A stretch of DNA of 64,000 nucleotides, taken from contig NZ_RWKH01000008.1 in the NCBI RefSeq assembly GCF_003984625.1, positions 1 through 64,000 of the forward strand, given 5' to 3'. This document shows positions 1 to 8,211 of the stretch, piece after piece; within the stretch, counting starts at the first letter, position 1; each line of letters starts with the position of its first letter. Source of the DNA: Variovorax sp. DXTD-1 (lineage in GTDB: Bacteria; Pseudomonadota; Gammaproteobacteria; Burkholderiales; Burkholderiaceae_C). Position numbers and translations under genes: made by a program. The notes beneath the pieces are model-generated. The model worked only from the letters and a program-made list of their open reading frames with translations, was not told the DNA's origin and made no database searches.

Positions 1-1
1 T

Positions 2-1117
2 TGGTATTTGCGGTCGACCACCACCGTCGTTCCTCCGGGCGACGGGGGCGGCACCCCGCCGACCGAAGGCGGCGGCGCTGCCGCACCGAGCGGAGAGGGC
101 CTTGCCGCCCCCGGACCTGTGTTCGGCATCATCGTGCCCACCTACCGCGCGGAAGCCTCGCTGTATGCAGCACTGCAGAGCCAACTGCGCCAGGGAAACC
201 TCGCGATGATCGGCGACCTGCACAAGCGCATAGGCGACGACGATGCGAAAGGCGCCGCTGCAACTTCGACGAACCCGGCAGGCCCGGAGCGCCGCGCCTG
301 GGCCCGCGTGCTCTCCACCGACATCGACATTCGCCAGGGCGGCACCGTCTCGCCTTCCAGCAAGGGCCGCCTCACGGGCTTCCAGGCCGGCACAGACCTG
401 ATGGCCGCAACCAACTGGCGTGCCGGCCTCTACGTGGGCCAGCTCGACGGCGACGGGCGAGTCAGCGGCTTTGCGAGCGGCCTGCAGAACCAGCATGTGG
501 GCCGCAACGACTTGCGCAGCCAGTACTTCGGCATCTACGGCACCTACACCGGCAACGGCGGCTTCTATGCCGACGCGGTGGTGCAGTCGGGCCGCCACCG
601 CTACACGGTCGAGCCGGTGCTGGGCGCGGGCGTCGAAGGCAAGGGCCGCAGCCTGCTGGGTTCCATCGAAGTGGGCAAGGCCTTTGCGCTGGGCGCCAGC
701 GGCTGGAGCGTCGAGCCGCAGCTGCAACTGGTTCACCAGCACATGGACCTCGACAACTCGGTCATCTCCGGCGCGGTCGTGCAGCCCGAGGCCGACAGCG
801 GCTGGATCGTGCGTGCGGGTGTGCGCGTCAAGGGCACGATTGCGACCGGCCTGGGCACGCTGCAGCCCTACGGGCGCTTCAACGTCTACCGGAGCTCGAG
901 CGGCGCGGACGTCGCGCGCTTCGTCAACGGCGCGACCCGCACCGACATCGCATCGTCCACCGGCGGCACGAGCACCGAGCTGACCGGCGGCTTTACCCTG
1001 GCGCTCGGCAACAGGACGAGCGTCTACGGCGAAGTGGGCAAGCTCTGGGCCTCGGGCGGAGACACCAGGGTGAAGAGTTCCATCAATGCATCGGTGGGCG
1101 TGCGCGTGAAGTGGTAG
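2..1117 (+). CDS. Autotransporter, C-terminal beta-barrel domain (5'-truncated by window edge)
   Basis: The reading frame is already open at base 2 and begins with Trp-Tyr-Leu-Arg-Ser, the same junction that precedes the barrel in the giant autotransporter at 36514-44316. A Pro/Gly/Ala-rich linker follows, then a region with Leu-Ala-Met-Ile-Gly-Asp-Leu-His-Lys-Arg and Trp-Ala-Arg-Val, typical of autotransporter barrel domains (about 280 residues), ending in Val-Arg-Val-Lys-Trp with a C-terminal aromatic residue as expected for Bam recognition. The barrel would insert into the outer membrane and export or anchor a passenger. The passenger lies outside the window, so its function is unknown. 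The tail (SVYGEVGKLW) is clearly paralogous to that of the 44.3 kb barrel. The leucine codon TTG at base 8 should not be taken as a start. Confidence 0.9.
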   Translation, partial: WYLRSTTTVVPPGDGGGTPPTEGGGAAAPSGEGLAAPGPVFGIIVPTYRAEASLYAALQSQLRQGNLAMIGDLHKRIGDDDAKGAAATSTNPAGPERRAWARVLSTDIDIRQGGTVSPSSKGRLTGFQAGTDLMAATNWRAGLYVGQLDGDGRVSGFASGLQNQHVGRNDLRSQYFGIYGTYTGNGGFYADAVVQSGRHRYTVEPVLGAGVEGKGRSLLGSIEVGKAFALGASGWSVEPQLQLVHQHMDLDNSVISGAVVQPEADSGWIVRAGVRVKGTIATGLGTLQPYGRFNVYRSSSGADVARFVNGATRTDIASSTGGTSTELTGGFTLALGNRTSVYGEVGKLWASGGDTRVKSSINASVGVRVKW

Positions 1118-1282
1118 GAGGGCACCGCCGCGTGCGCTGGCGCAGTGGCCGGAATCCGACTGCGCCAGCACACCGACGCGGTGTCTACCTACAACAAGGC
1201 CTGCATGAAAGAGCCACGTTCGGCGTGCAGGCGGGCGAGGGCGCGCCTGGCATCCAACATCGACATTGATTGGGCCCGGCCA

Positions 1283-2428
1283 ATGTCCACCATGAACAAG
1301 CTCAAGCATCTACCCCGCCTTTTCAAGGAGGCGGCCATGGCCTGGATCGACGATTTCGCGCCCAGCATGGGCGCGGCGATCTCGTACTACACGATGTTCT
1401 CGCTGGCGCCGTTGCTCGTGATCGTGATCGCGTTGGCGGGTGCACTCTTCGGCACCGAGGCCGTGCAGGGCCAGATTGCCGCGCAGCTGTCGGGGTTGAT
1501 CGGGCAGGAGGGCGCGCAGGCGGTGCAGGCCCTGGTCAAGAGTGCCAACGAGCCGTCTCGCGGATTGATTGCCGGCGCCATCAGCGTGGTGGTGCTGATC
1601 GTCGGCGCCACCACGGTGTTTGCCGAACTGCAGAGCGCGCTCGACCGCATCTGGCATGTGCCCCAACGCGCGAAGCCGAGCGGCGTGTGGGGCATTCTGC
1701 GTGCGCGGGTGCTGTCGTTCGGCCTGATTCTCGGGCTGGCCTTTCTGCTGATGGTGTCGCTGGTGGTCAGTGCCGTGCTGGCGGCGGTGGGCAACTGGAG
1801 CAGCGGGCTTTTTCCGGGTTGGGAGCTTTTGCTGCAGGTTGCCAATGCGCTGGTCACGCTGGGCATTCTTACGCTGCTGTTCGCAATGATCTTCAAGCTG
1901 ATGCCGAGCACGCCCATCGCATGGCCCGACGTGTGGATTGGCGCGGTGGTAACGGCGGTTCTCTTCGAGGTCGGCAAGGTACTGATTGGCCTGTACCTCG
2001 GAAAAAGCAGCGTCAGCGAATCGTTTGCGGCCGCCGGCTCGCTGGTGGTGCTGTTGGCCTGGGTGTATTACGCCGCGCAGATATTTCTGCTGGGTGCGGA
2101 GTTCACCAAGGTCTATGCCAATGCCCATGGCTCGGTGGCCGCCTCCAGGGCGCAGGCTGCGACGGAGGCCGCGGCGGAGCAGGCCCGAATGGGCACGGAC
2201 AGCGCTGCTGCACGGCAGCCCGGAACGGAGAAGCTCGAGGCGATCGAGAAGATGGAAAACGCGCAGCGGGCGCTCGAGGTGCGCACGAGGAAGGCCACTG
2301 CCAAGCTGCTGCAGCAGGCCATCGGCCTGTTTGCAATCAGCGTGACGACCACGCTGCTGGCGCGGCGGCGCAAGCAGCGCCGCCGCCATGCCGCACGCAT
2401 GCAACGAGAAATTCGCCGCACGGGGTGA
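1283..2428 (+). CDS. YihY/BrkB family inner-membrane protein
   Basis: A 381-residue protein with the family signature near the N-terminus (Trp-Ile-Asp-Asp-Phe-Ala-Pro-Ser-Met-Gly-Ala-Ala-Ile-Ser-Tyr-Tyr) followed by about six hydrophobic segments (roughly residues 30-300) and a charged, Ala/Glu/Arg-rich cytoplasmic tail ending in an Arg cluster. The family (once annotated RNase BN or serum-resistance BrkB) is now regarded as polytopic membrane proteins of uncertain function. The open frame extends upstream to 1145, but the family begins near the LPRLFKEA segment, so I chose ATG 1283; ATG 1292 is equally possible. It stands alone, converging on the NAD operon 15 bases downstream. Confidence 0.85.
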   Translation: MSTMNKLKHLPRLFKEAAMAWIDDFAPSMGAAISYYTMFSLAPLLVIVIALAGALFGTEAVQGQIAAQLSGLIGQEGAQAVQALVKSANEPSRGLIAGAISVVVLIVGATTVFAELQSALDRIWHVPQRAKPSGVWGILRARVLSFGLILGLAFLLMVSLVVSAVLAAVGNWSSGLFPGWELLLQVANALVTLGILTLLFAMIFKLMPSTPIAWPDVWIGAVVTAVLFEVGKVLIGLYLGKSSVSESFAAAGSLVVLLAWVYYAAQIFLLGAEFTKVYANAHGSVAASRAQAATEAAAEQARMGTDSAAARQPGTEKLEAIEKMENAQRALEVRTRKATAKLLQQAIGLFAISVTTTLLARRRKQRRRHAARMQREIRRTG

Positions 2429-2443
2429 GGCGGGATCCGGCGC

Positions 2444-3514
2444 TCACCGAGCCAGCGTCAGCCCGAAGAAGGAATCGAGTATGTGGAAGTGATCGTCATG
2501 GAACTGGTCTTCCATGCCGGCCAGCCTTGCAATGGGCACCCACTCGGCGGATGACGCATCGTCGCCGGCCGTCAGCTCCGGTGGGCGGCGCGTGCCCAGG
2601 TCGAACCAGTGCGCGTGGGTGATGACGCGGCCCTTCTGGCTGCGGTCCGGGTTGTCGAACACCTGCACCGCCTTGAACGCGCCCTGAATGTCGCTGTCGA
2701 GCAGGCGCAGCCCGGTTTCCTCATCGAGCTCGCGCAGGGCCGACTGCCATACCGTTTCTCGCGGCTCGAGATAGCCGCCCGGCACCGCCAGCATGCCCTT
2801 GCCCGGCGACCGGCCACGCCGGATCAGCAGCACCTGGTCGCCGCACTGAACCACCGTGTCGACCGTGACGAAGATGACGGGGTAGGGCGTGCCCGCCCAC
2901 ATGGCCTTGTCCTGGCGCAGGCTCTCCCATTCTTGTGTCAGCGCGGCATAGTGCGGCAGGCTTGCCCAGGCGCGCAGAAACTGCAGCGTGCTCGCGGGTG
3001 CCTGGTTCACCAATGCAGCCAGAGCCGCTTCCAGCGAACCATCGGCGGCCGCTCCGAAGTACGCATCGCGCAATGCGCTGGCGTGAATTTCGCCCTGCAA
3101 CCCGGTGTCGTCCAGCGTCCATTGCGGAAAGTCGCGCAGGTACACGCTGGTCGCGTCCTTCAGGTGGCCGACCAGCAGCACCGATGGTTGGCCGGGGTAC
3201 ATCTCGGCCACGCCCTGCTTCACCGCGGCCACCCAGCGCGCCTGGTCGTAGTAGTCGCGCACGGGCAAGAACTTCAGCCGCTCGCGGTCTGCTTGCGGGA
3301 GGGCGAGGCGAATCATTTCCGCCCGCTCTTCCCATGTGAAGGGATTGCGCGGCGTGCGGGCCTGGAAAGAGGAGCCCAACACCACCACGCATTCGGGCGC
3401 CGCGGCCAGCGCGCGCCTCAGCAGCGCGAGCTGCGCGTTGTGGAAGATCTGGAATCGCCCGATGTACACGGCGACGTCGTGGGCCTGGGGTGTGGCTGGT
3501 GGTTGGTTTGTCAT
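2444..3514 (-). CDS. nadM: Bifunctional NMN adenylyltransferase / Nudix hydrolase (NadM-Nudix)
   Basis: A 356-residue fusion. The N-terminal half (about residues 12-180) is a nucleotidyltransferase with Tyr-Ile-Gly-Arg-Phe-Gln, predicted to join NMN and ATP into NAD. The C-terminal half (about 200-350) is a Nudix domain with an intact box (Gly-Gly-Tyr-Leu-Glu ... Arg-Glu-Leu-Asp-Glu-Glu-Thr-Gly), which in this fusion family hydrolyses ADP-ribose. It is the last gene of the NAD salvage operon. A TTG at 3526 overlaps the nadE stop (TTGA), but ATG 3514 fits the family N-terminus better. Oddity: the usual His-x-Gly-His nucleotide-binding motif reads His-Asn-Ala-Gln, so the second His is missing; adenylyltransferase activity is therefore inferred from family and context. 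Confidence 0.88.
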   Translation of the reverse strand: MTNQPPATPQAHDVAVYIGRFQIFHNAQLALLRRALAAAPECVVVLGSSFQARTPRNPFTWEERAEMIRLALPQADRERLKFLPVRDYYDQARWVAAVKQGVAEMYPGQPSVLLVGHLKDATSVYLRDFPQWTLDDTGLQGEIHASALRDAYFGAAADGSLEAALAALVNQAPASTLQFLRAWASLPHYAALTQEWESLRQDKAMWAGTPYPVIFVTVDTVVQCGDQVLLIRRGRSPGKGMLAVPGGYLEPRETVWQSALRELDEETGLRLLDSDIQGAFKAVQVFDNPDRSQKGRVITHAHWFDLGTRRPPELTAGDDASSAEWVPIARLAGMEDQFHDDHFHILDSFFGLTLAR

Positions 3515-3522
3515 CTGGGTTC

Positions 3523-5223
3523 TCAAGACAGTTTGGCTGCAATCGGCATCTGGCGCCCGGAGCCGAAGGCTCGCGCCCTGACCCGGACGATCGGCGGCGA
3601 CTGCCGCCGCTTGTATTCATGGCGCGCGACCATGCCGCGGATGCGCTCCACAAGCGCTTCGCCGGAAGGCTGCACCCGCAGCGTGTCGACGAATTCGCGC
3701 GCCTCCTGGTACTCGCGCTGCGCGAGCCGAGGGCCTTCGATCAGCAGCTTGAGGATCTGGTCGAGCACGGGATAGGGCGGCAGGCTATCGACATCCTTCT
3801 GGCCCGGCGCCAGTTCGGCCGAGGGCTCCTTGTCGATGATGGCCTGGGGAATGATCTCGCGGCCCGCCGTTTCGTTCAAGTGCCGCGAGAGGGCGAAGAC
3901 CTCGGTCTTGTAGAGATCGCCGATCAGGCCCAGGCCGCCGTTGGTGTCGCCGTAGAGCGTGCAATAGCCGACCGAGATCTCGGACTTGTTGCCCGTGGTC
4001 AGCAGCAGATGGCCGAAGCTGTTGGAGTACTCCATGAGAATGGTGCCCCGCACGCGCGCCTGAAGATTCTCCAGAGCCACGCCGCGCAGTTCGCCGCCCA
4101 ATGCCGATTGGAAACCTTGCGTGAACTGCGACACGATGCCAGCAATGGCATGGTGCTTGAGCGGCACGCCCAGGTTGCGGCACAGGGCTTCGGAGTCGCT
4201 GACCGAACCTTCCGATGAAAAGCTCGACGGCATCGTGATGCCGACCACGTTCTCGGCCCCCAGCGCTTCGACCGCCAGCGCCAGTGTCAGCGCCGAATCG
4301 ATGCCGCCCGACGAGCCGACAACGGCCTGGCGAAAACCGCAGCGCCGCGCATAGTCGCGCAGGCCCAGTACGATCTGCTGGCGGTAGAACTCCAGCGCAG
4401 GCAAGCCCTCCGGTGCCACCGGCTGCGGAGCCTTGCCGGCAGCCGTCAAGAAGCGGCCCTTGTCGAAACACAGCGTGCTCACATCCTCCGCAAAGCGGCG
4501 AGCCTCGTACACCACACCGGCCTGCGGCTCGACCGCGAAAGACGCCCCGTCGTACACGAGCTGGTCATGGCCTCCCACCTGGTTGACATAGAGGATCGGC
4601 AGGCCATTGCGGCGGCTCGCCGCGCCGAAGATCTGGTGCCGCTGCTCGCGCTTGCCGATGTTCGACGGGCTTGCGTTGATCGACACCACCAGGTCGGGCG
4701 CCGCATCGCGCATGCGTTCGAACGGATTCACGAGGTAGTCCTGCCCCTCGTCGTTCCAGCCGTCTTCGCAGATCAGCAGGCCCACCTGAAAGTCGCGGAT
4801 GCGAAGCACGCGCGCCACGTCGGGCCCCGGTTCGAAGTGCCGGCGCTCGTCGAAGATGTTGTAGGTGGGCAGCAGCTGCTTGGCGTATTCGAGCAGCACT
4901 TCGCCCCCGCGGATGACGCGCAGCACGTTGCGGAGCTTCTTGCCTGCGCCTTCGCGCCGTGCCGGCAACCCGACGGCCCAGTGCAGCGCCGGCATCTGGC
5001 GGGATGCCGACAGCAGCTCCTGAAAAGCGGCTTCCACGCGGTCCATGAAGCCTTCTTCTTCCAGCAGGTCGGCCGGGTAGTAGGCGGTGAGCGACATCTC
5101 GGAAAACACGACCAGGTCGGCCTCTTCAGCCGACGCCTTGCGCGCAGCTTCGATCATTCGCGTGGCATTGCCGCGCAGGTCGCCGATGGTGTAGTTGAGT
5201 TGGGCGGCGGTGATTCGGAGCAT
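3523..5223 (-). CDS. nadE: Glutamine-dependent NAD(+) synthetase
   Basis: A 566-residue protein that amidates nicotinic acid adenine dinucleotide to NAD, using glutamine as nitrogen donor. The N-terminal nitrilase-like glutaminase domain (about 1-260) shows the Glu-Lys-Cys triad: E42 in FSEMS, K115 in EYAKQLLP, C152 in LLICEDGW. The C-terminal synthetase domain (about 280-540) has the ATP-pyrophosphatase loop SGGIDS at 305-310. The open frame runs further upstream inside pncB in another frame; ATG 5223, five bases after the pncB stop, gives the family N-terminus (MLRITAAQLN). Position between pncB and nadM fits the salvage route nicotinamide, nicotinate, NaMN, NaAD, NAD. Confidence 0.96.
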   Translation of the reverse strand: MLRITAAQLNYTIGDLRGNATRMIEAARKASAEEADLVVFSEMSLTAYYPADLLEEEGFMDRVEAAFQELLSASRQMPALHWAVGLPARREGAGKKLRNVLRVIRGGEVLLEYAKQLLPTYNIFDERRHFEPGPDVARVLRIRDFQVGLLICEDGWNDEGQDYLVNPFERMRDAAPDLVVSINASPSNIGKREQRHQIFGAASRRNGLPILYVNQVGGHDQLVYDGASFAVEPQAGVVYEARRFAEDVSTLCFDKGRFLTAAGKAPQPVAPEGLPALEFYRQQIVLGLRDYARRCGFRQAVVGSSGGIDSALTLALAVEALGAENVVGITMPSSFSSEGSVSDSEALCRNLGVPLKHHAIAGIVSQFTQGFQSALGGELRGVALENLQARVRGTILMEYSNSFGHLLLTTGNKSEISVGYCTLYGDTNGGLGLIGDLYKTEVFALSRHLNETAGREIIPQAIIDKEPSAELAPGQKDVDSLPPYPVLDQILKLLIEGPRLAQREYQEAREFVDTLRVQPSGEALVERIRGMVARHEYKRRQSPPIVRVRARAFGSGRQMPIAAKLS

Positions 5224-5228
5224 GGCTC

Positions 5229-6416
5229 TCAACTTTCGATGTGGAACACCTGGCGCAGATAGGCCAGGAAGGTCTGGTCTTCGCACAGCGTCTTGCCCGG
5301 GCTGTCGGACAGCTTGGCAACGGGTTGGCCATTGCACCCGGTGAGCTTCATCACGATGTTCAGCGGCGTGAGGCCGACGTCGTTGGTCAAGTTGGTGCCT
5401 ATGCCAAAGCCGGTCTGCGTGCGATCGGCGAAGGTGCGGTACAGGCGGATGGCCGTTTGCAGATCGAGGCCGTCGGAGAACACCAGCCGCTTGGTGTGCG
5501 CATCGATGCGCAGCCTGGTGTAGTGCGCCAGCGCCTTTTCGCCCCAAACGACCGGGTCGCCCGAGTCGTGGCGAAGGCCGTCGAACAGCTTGGCGAAGTA
5601 GAGATCGAAGTCGGCCAGAAAGGCATCCATGCCGACCACGTCGGTCAGCGCCACGCCCAGGTCGCCGCGGTACTCCTGCACCCAGCCTTCCAGCGCCGCA
5701 TTTTGAAAGTCGCGCAGCCGCACGCCCAGTGCCTGGTAAGTCTGCAGGTATTCATGCGCCATGGTGCCGATGGGCACCAGCTCCAGCTCCTTGGCCAGTA
5801 GCACGTTGGAGGTGCCCTTGAAGTACATGGGCACCTCGCGCTTGAGCGTGCCGACCACCTCGCGCTGCCAGTCGCGCGAAAAGCGGCGGCGTACGCCGAA
5901 GTCGAAGAACTCGAAAGGATGCCGGGCCGCCGGCTCCTTCGCGAAGTTGCGCAGCAGTTCGATCTTGGCCTGCAGGCGCTCGCGGCCCTGCACCAACGCC
6001 GCCTCCGCATCGAAGCGGCGGAAGTACAGCTCGTTGACCATGGCGAGAACGAAGATCTCGAAACCCATGGTGTGAACTTGCGGCCCGACCGCCCGGATGC
6101 GCAGCGCATCGCCCTCGGCCGTGGCGGAAATGAATTCGCGCTGGAAGCTGAAGATGCGCAGGAAGTCGACGAAGTCGCTCTTGATGTAACGCAGGCTGCC
6201 CAGGTAGGCGAGTTCGCCGGGCGCAAAGCGCAGCGTGCAGAGGTGGTCGAGCTGCTGGTTGACGTCCGAGAGCAGTTCGGCGAGCGGATAGGCCGGCTGG
6301 TTGCGGCAGACGAAGGTGTACTCGGCCTGCGTTTGCGGGTGGCTGTGCAGCATGGCCTGCCACATGGTGAACTTGTACAGGTCGGTGTCCAGCAGGCTGT
6401 GGATGATGGGTTGCAT
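5229..6416 (-). CDS. pncB: Nicotinate phosphoribosyltransferase
   Basis: A 395-residue enzyme that converts nicotinate, PRPP and ATP to nicotinate mononucleotide, the entry step of the Preiss-Handler salvage route. The family N-terminus is plain ([11 protein letters not shown]), and the C-terminal half keeps the conserved stretches FKGTSN, GMDAF and the phosphate-binding [10 protein letters not shown]. Length is normal for the proteobacterial enzyme (about 400). It lies 41 bases downstream of the nicotinamidase-like gene and 5 bases upstream of nadE, so it belongs to the NrtR-controlled operon. Confidence 0.97.
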   Translation of the reverse strand: MQPIIHSLLDTDLYKFTMWQAMLHSHPQTQAEYTFVCRNQPAYPLAELLSDVNQQLDHLCTLRFAPGELAYLGSLRYIKSDFVDFLRIFSFQREFISATAEGDALRIRAVGPQVHTMGFEIFVLAMVNELYFRRFDAEAALVQGRERLQAKIELLRNFAKEPAARHPFEFFDFGVRRRFSRDWQREVVGTLKREVPMYFKGTSNVLLAKELELVPIGTMAHEYLQTYQALGVRLRDFQNAALEGWVQEYRGDLGVALTDVVGMDAFLADFDLYFAKLFDGLRHDSGDPVVWGEKALAHYTRLRIDAHTKRLVFSDGLDLQTAIRLYRTFADRTQTGFGIGTNLTNDVGLTPLNIVMKLTGCNGQPVAKLSDSPGKTLCEDQTFLAYLRQVFHIES

Positions 6417-6457
6417 GGTGCGGTCCTTCGCCGTTCTTTTCGGTCAGGTGTTTGCGG

Positions 6458-7321
6458 TCAGGTGTTGGCAGTCAGTATGGAAAGCATTTCGGCGCTGGTG
6501 CGAAGCTGCGCGCCGCGGTTGCTCATGTCTTGCAAGAACGCCTGGTGCTGCGCCTCGAAGCCGGCCACGGGGCTCATGCAGTCGGTGACCAGCACCAGCT
6601 TGGCAGGCCTGCCCGAAGGCAGGTTGGCGGCGATGTGCTCGGTGGTGGCCTTCACGCAATGGCTGCTGGCTTCGCCGGCAATCACGATCAGGTCGGCGCG
6701 GTCGAGTGATTCGACCAGCGGCATGTTGAGCAGGGTGGCGGGGTCGTCCGCATCCGGCACCTCGGCCTGGATGGCGCTGTAGTGCTCGGTCCAGGGGTTG
6801 CTGCCCTTGCCGACCTTTTCCACCACGCGCAACTGCCCATCCTCCCAGGCGTTGTAGGCGCCCTTGACGGCCGCGTGCACGTTGTGGCCCCAGCTGCCGA
6901 TTTCGCAATGCACCGGCCAGACCATCAGCGTGTAGCGTCCCCGGCGCTCGAGCTCGTGGATGTAGGCCAGCGCCCGGGGCAGGGCAGCGGGGTCGCGCGG
7001 GCGGTAGTCGCCGGCATTGACCTGTGCCGCCGTGATCGACGTGAAAGGCGGCACACCGGCGCCATCGCGTGTCTGCCAGAACGTGGGATGCGCAATGTCG
7101 AACCTGTGGTGCGAATCCAGCGTGATGGTGATGCCGCCGATGCCGCCCGAACCTTCGCGGATGAGCTGAGCCACCCTCAGCATGTCGGAGTGGGCACCTG
7201 CGACCGGCAGCGCCGGTTGCAATTGCGCGCCGGTGGACGGATCAGCCGGAAGCCAGCTGGCCGGAAGGTCGCAGAAGTCGTTTTGCGGATCGATCAGGAG
7301 AAGTTGGATGTTCTGCTTCAT
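6458..7321 (-). CDS. pncA: Nicotinamidase-like cysteine hydrolase (isochorismatase superfamily)
   Basis: A 287-residue isochorismatase-fold hydrolase, first gene of the NAD operon and predicted to deamidate nicotinamide to nicotinate for PncB. Visible are the catalytic Asp (D11 in LLIDPQNDF), a metal-binding cluster (D69, H71, H72 in TLDSHHRFD) and the nucleophile C222 in AGEASSHCVKAT. It is longer than E. coli PncA (about 213 residues), with an insertion around 30-60, and belongs to a longer subfamily often annotated only as cysteine hydrolase. The nicotinamidase call therefore leans on genomic context. ATG 7321 was chosen; the longer frame to 7375 would run through the operator. Confidence 0.82.
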   Translation of the reverse strand: MKQNIQLLLIDPQNDFCDLPASWLPADPSTGAQLQPALPVAGAHSDMLRVAQLIREGSGGIGGITITLDSHHRFDIAHPTFWQTRDGAGVPPFTSITAAQVNAGDYRPRDPAALPRALAYIHELERRGRYTLMVWPVHCEIGSWGHNVHAAVKGAYNAWEDGQLRVVEKVGKGSNPWTEHYSAIQAEVPDADDPATLLNMPLVESLDRADLIVIAGEASSHCVKATTEHIAANLPSGRPAKLVLVTDCMSPVAGFEAQHQAFLQDMSNRGAQLRTSAEMLSILTANT

Positions 7322-7339
7322 AGTGTGTTCTTTGGTTGA

Positions 7340-7354
7340 GTTGTACTGTACAAC
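7340..7354. promoter_or_regulatory. NrtR operator, perfect 15-bp palindrome
   Basis: The 15-mer GTTGTACTGTACAAC is a perfect palindrome around one central base and lies 19-33 bases upstream of the first gene of the NAD salvage operon. The identical 15-mer occurs upstream of nrtR at 8155-8169. Known biology: NrtR repressors bind palindromes ahead of NAD genes and are released by ADP-ribose-type ligands. Assignment to NrtR is inferred from position and duplication. Confidence 0.85.
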
Positions 7355-7361
7355 TATATGG

Positions 7362-7376
7362 GTTGGATAGTACAAC
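7362..7376. promoter_or_regulatory. Degenerate second NrtR box
   Basis: GTTGGATAGTACAAC matches the 15-bp operator at 12 of 15 positions and keeps one perfect half-site. Its centre is 22 bases from the centre of the perfect box, about two helical turns, which would suit cooperative binding of two dimers at the NAD operon promoter. The 23 bases between here and 7354 are AT-rich and may hold the promoter -10 region. Confidence 0.6.
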
Positions 7377-7390
7377 TTAGTGGGAAGAAG

Positions 7391-8131
7391 TCAAGCGCCG
7401 GGCTCCGAGGCGTCGCGCGGGCTGAACGTGCGCGGGAACAGCGCCGCCTGGGACCGGTCGCGCAGGCGGTAGCCCATGGCCGGCCGGCCGAAGGTGCCTT
7501 CCACGGTGCCGGCTTCTTCCATGAAGCCGGCGTCGAGCATCCGTTTGCGAAAGGCGCTCTTGTCGACGGGGCGGCCCAGTACGACTTCATAGGTGTGCTG
7601 CAGCTGCGGCAGCGTGAAGGGTTCGCTCAGGAGAAAGGCGGGCAGCGAGGTGTATTCGACCTTGCTGCGCAGGCGGGCGATGGCGGCCCCGAGGATTTCG
7701 GCGTGATCGAAGGCCAGGCGCTTGCGGGCGGCCTCGGTGGCCTCGATCCATTCCACCTGCGCGGCGTTTGCTCCTTTTTCGAGCACCAGGTCCTGGCTCG
7801 GCACGAGGGCGAAAAATGCATGCGTGGTCGACCAGCCTCGCGGGTCGCGGCTTGCGCCACCCCAACTGCCCAGTTGCTCCAGGTAAGGCGCGGAAACACC
7901 GGTCTTTTCCTGCAGCTTGCGCAGCGCGCACCCGAGCAGGCTGGCGTCCTTGTCGACGTCGATGAACCCTCCCGGCAGGGCCCAGCGACCCGGAAACGGC
8001 TCGTGGGCATCGCTGGGGCGGCGCATCAGCACGACTTTGAGTTCATCGTCCAGCACGGTGAAGATGACGACGTCGACGGTGACCAGCGGCCTCGCGAATT
8101 TCAACTCGGCCGGTGTGTTGGAAGGTTTCAC
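7391..8131 (-). CDS. nrtR: NrtR, Nudix-related transcriptional regulator of NAD metabolism
   Basis: A 246-residue repressor. The N-terminal Nudix-like domain (about 10-150) has GGFIDVD but a decayed Nudix box: the Arg-Glu-x-x-Glu-Glu signature reads Arg-Lys-Leu-Gln-Glu-Lys, which fits a ligand-sensing domain without hydrolase activity. The C-terminal part (about 160-240) is the NrtR winged helix (FTLPQLQHTYEVVLGRPVDKSAFRK segment, then GRPAMGYRL). The start is GTG 8131, supported by an AAAGGAGG ribosome-binding site seven to eight bases upstream. The stop is close to the NAD operon promoter, and the same palindrome precedes both units, so autoregulation is likely. Confidence 0.93.
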   Translation of the reverse strand: MKPSNTPAELKFARPLVTVDVVIFTVLDDELKVVLMRRPSDAHEPFPGRWALPGGFIDVDKDASLLGCALRKLQEKTGVSAPYLEQLGSWGGASRDPRGWSTTHAFFALVPSQDLVLEKGANAAQVEWIEATEAARKRLAFDHAEILGAAIARLRSKVEYTSLPAFLLSEPFTLPQLQHTYEVVLGRPVDKSAFRKRMLDAGFMEEAGTVEGTFGRPAMGYRLRDRSQAALFPRTFSPRDASEPGA

Positions 8132-8154
8132 GAGCGGGCCTCCTTTCTAGAGAG

Positions 8155-8169
8155 GTTGTACTGTACAAC
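8155..8169. promoter_or_regulatory. NrtR operator upstream of nrtR
   Basis: A second perfect copy of GTTGTACTGTACAAC, centred 31 bases upstream of the nrtR GTG and about 50 bases upstream of the divergent ATG at 8212. It could mediate nrtR autoregulation and, by position, might also affect the divergent helix-turn-helix gene. Confidence 0.82.
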
Positions 8170-8211
8170 TCCAGTGGACCGACCGACAGGCCGGGTTAAC
8201 CTCCGCGACCT

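Noticed and set aside
1..1269. A 422-codon frame starting at base 1 overlapping the autotransporter barrel
   Set aside because: It is Arg/Pro-rich without motifs, while frame 2 shows a proper barrel domain ending in an aromatic residue.
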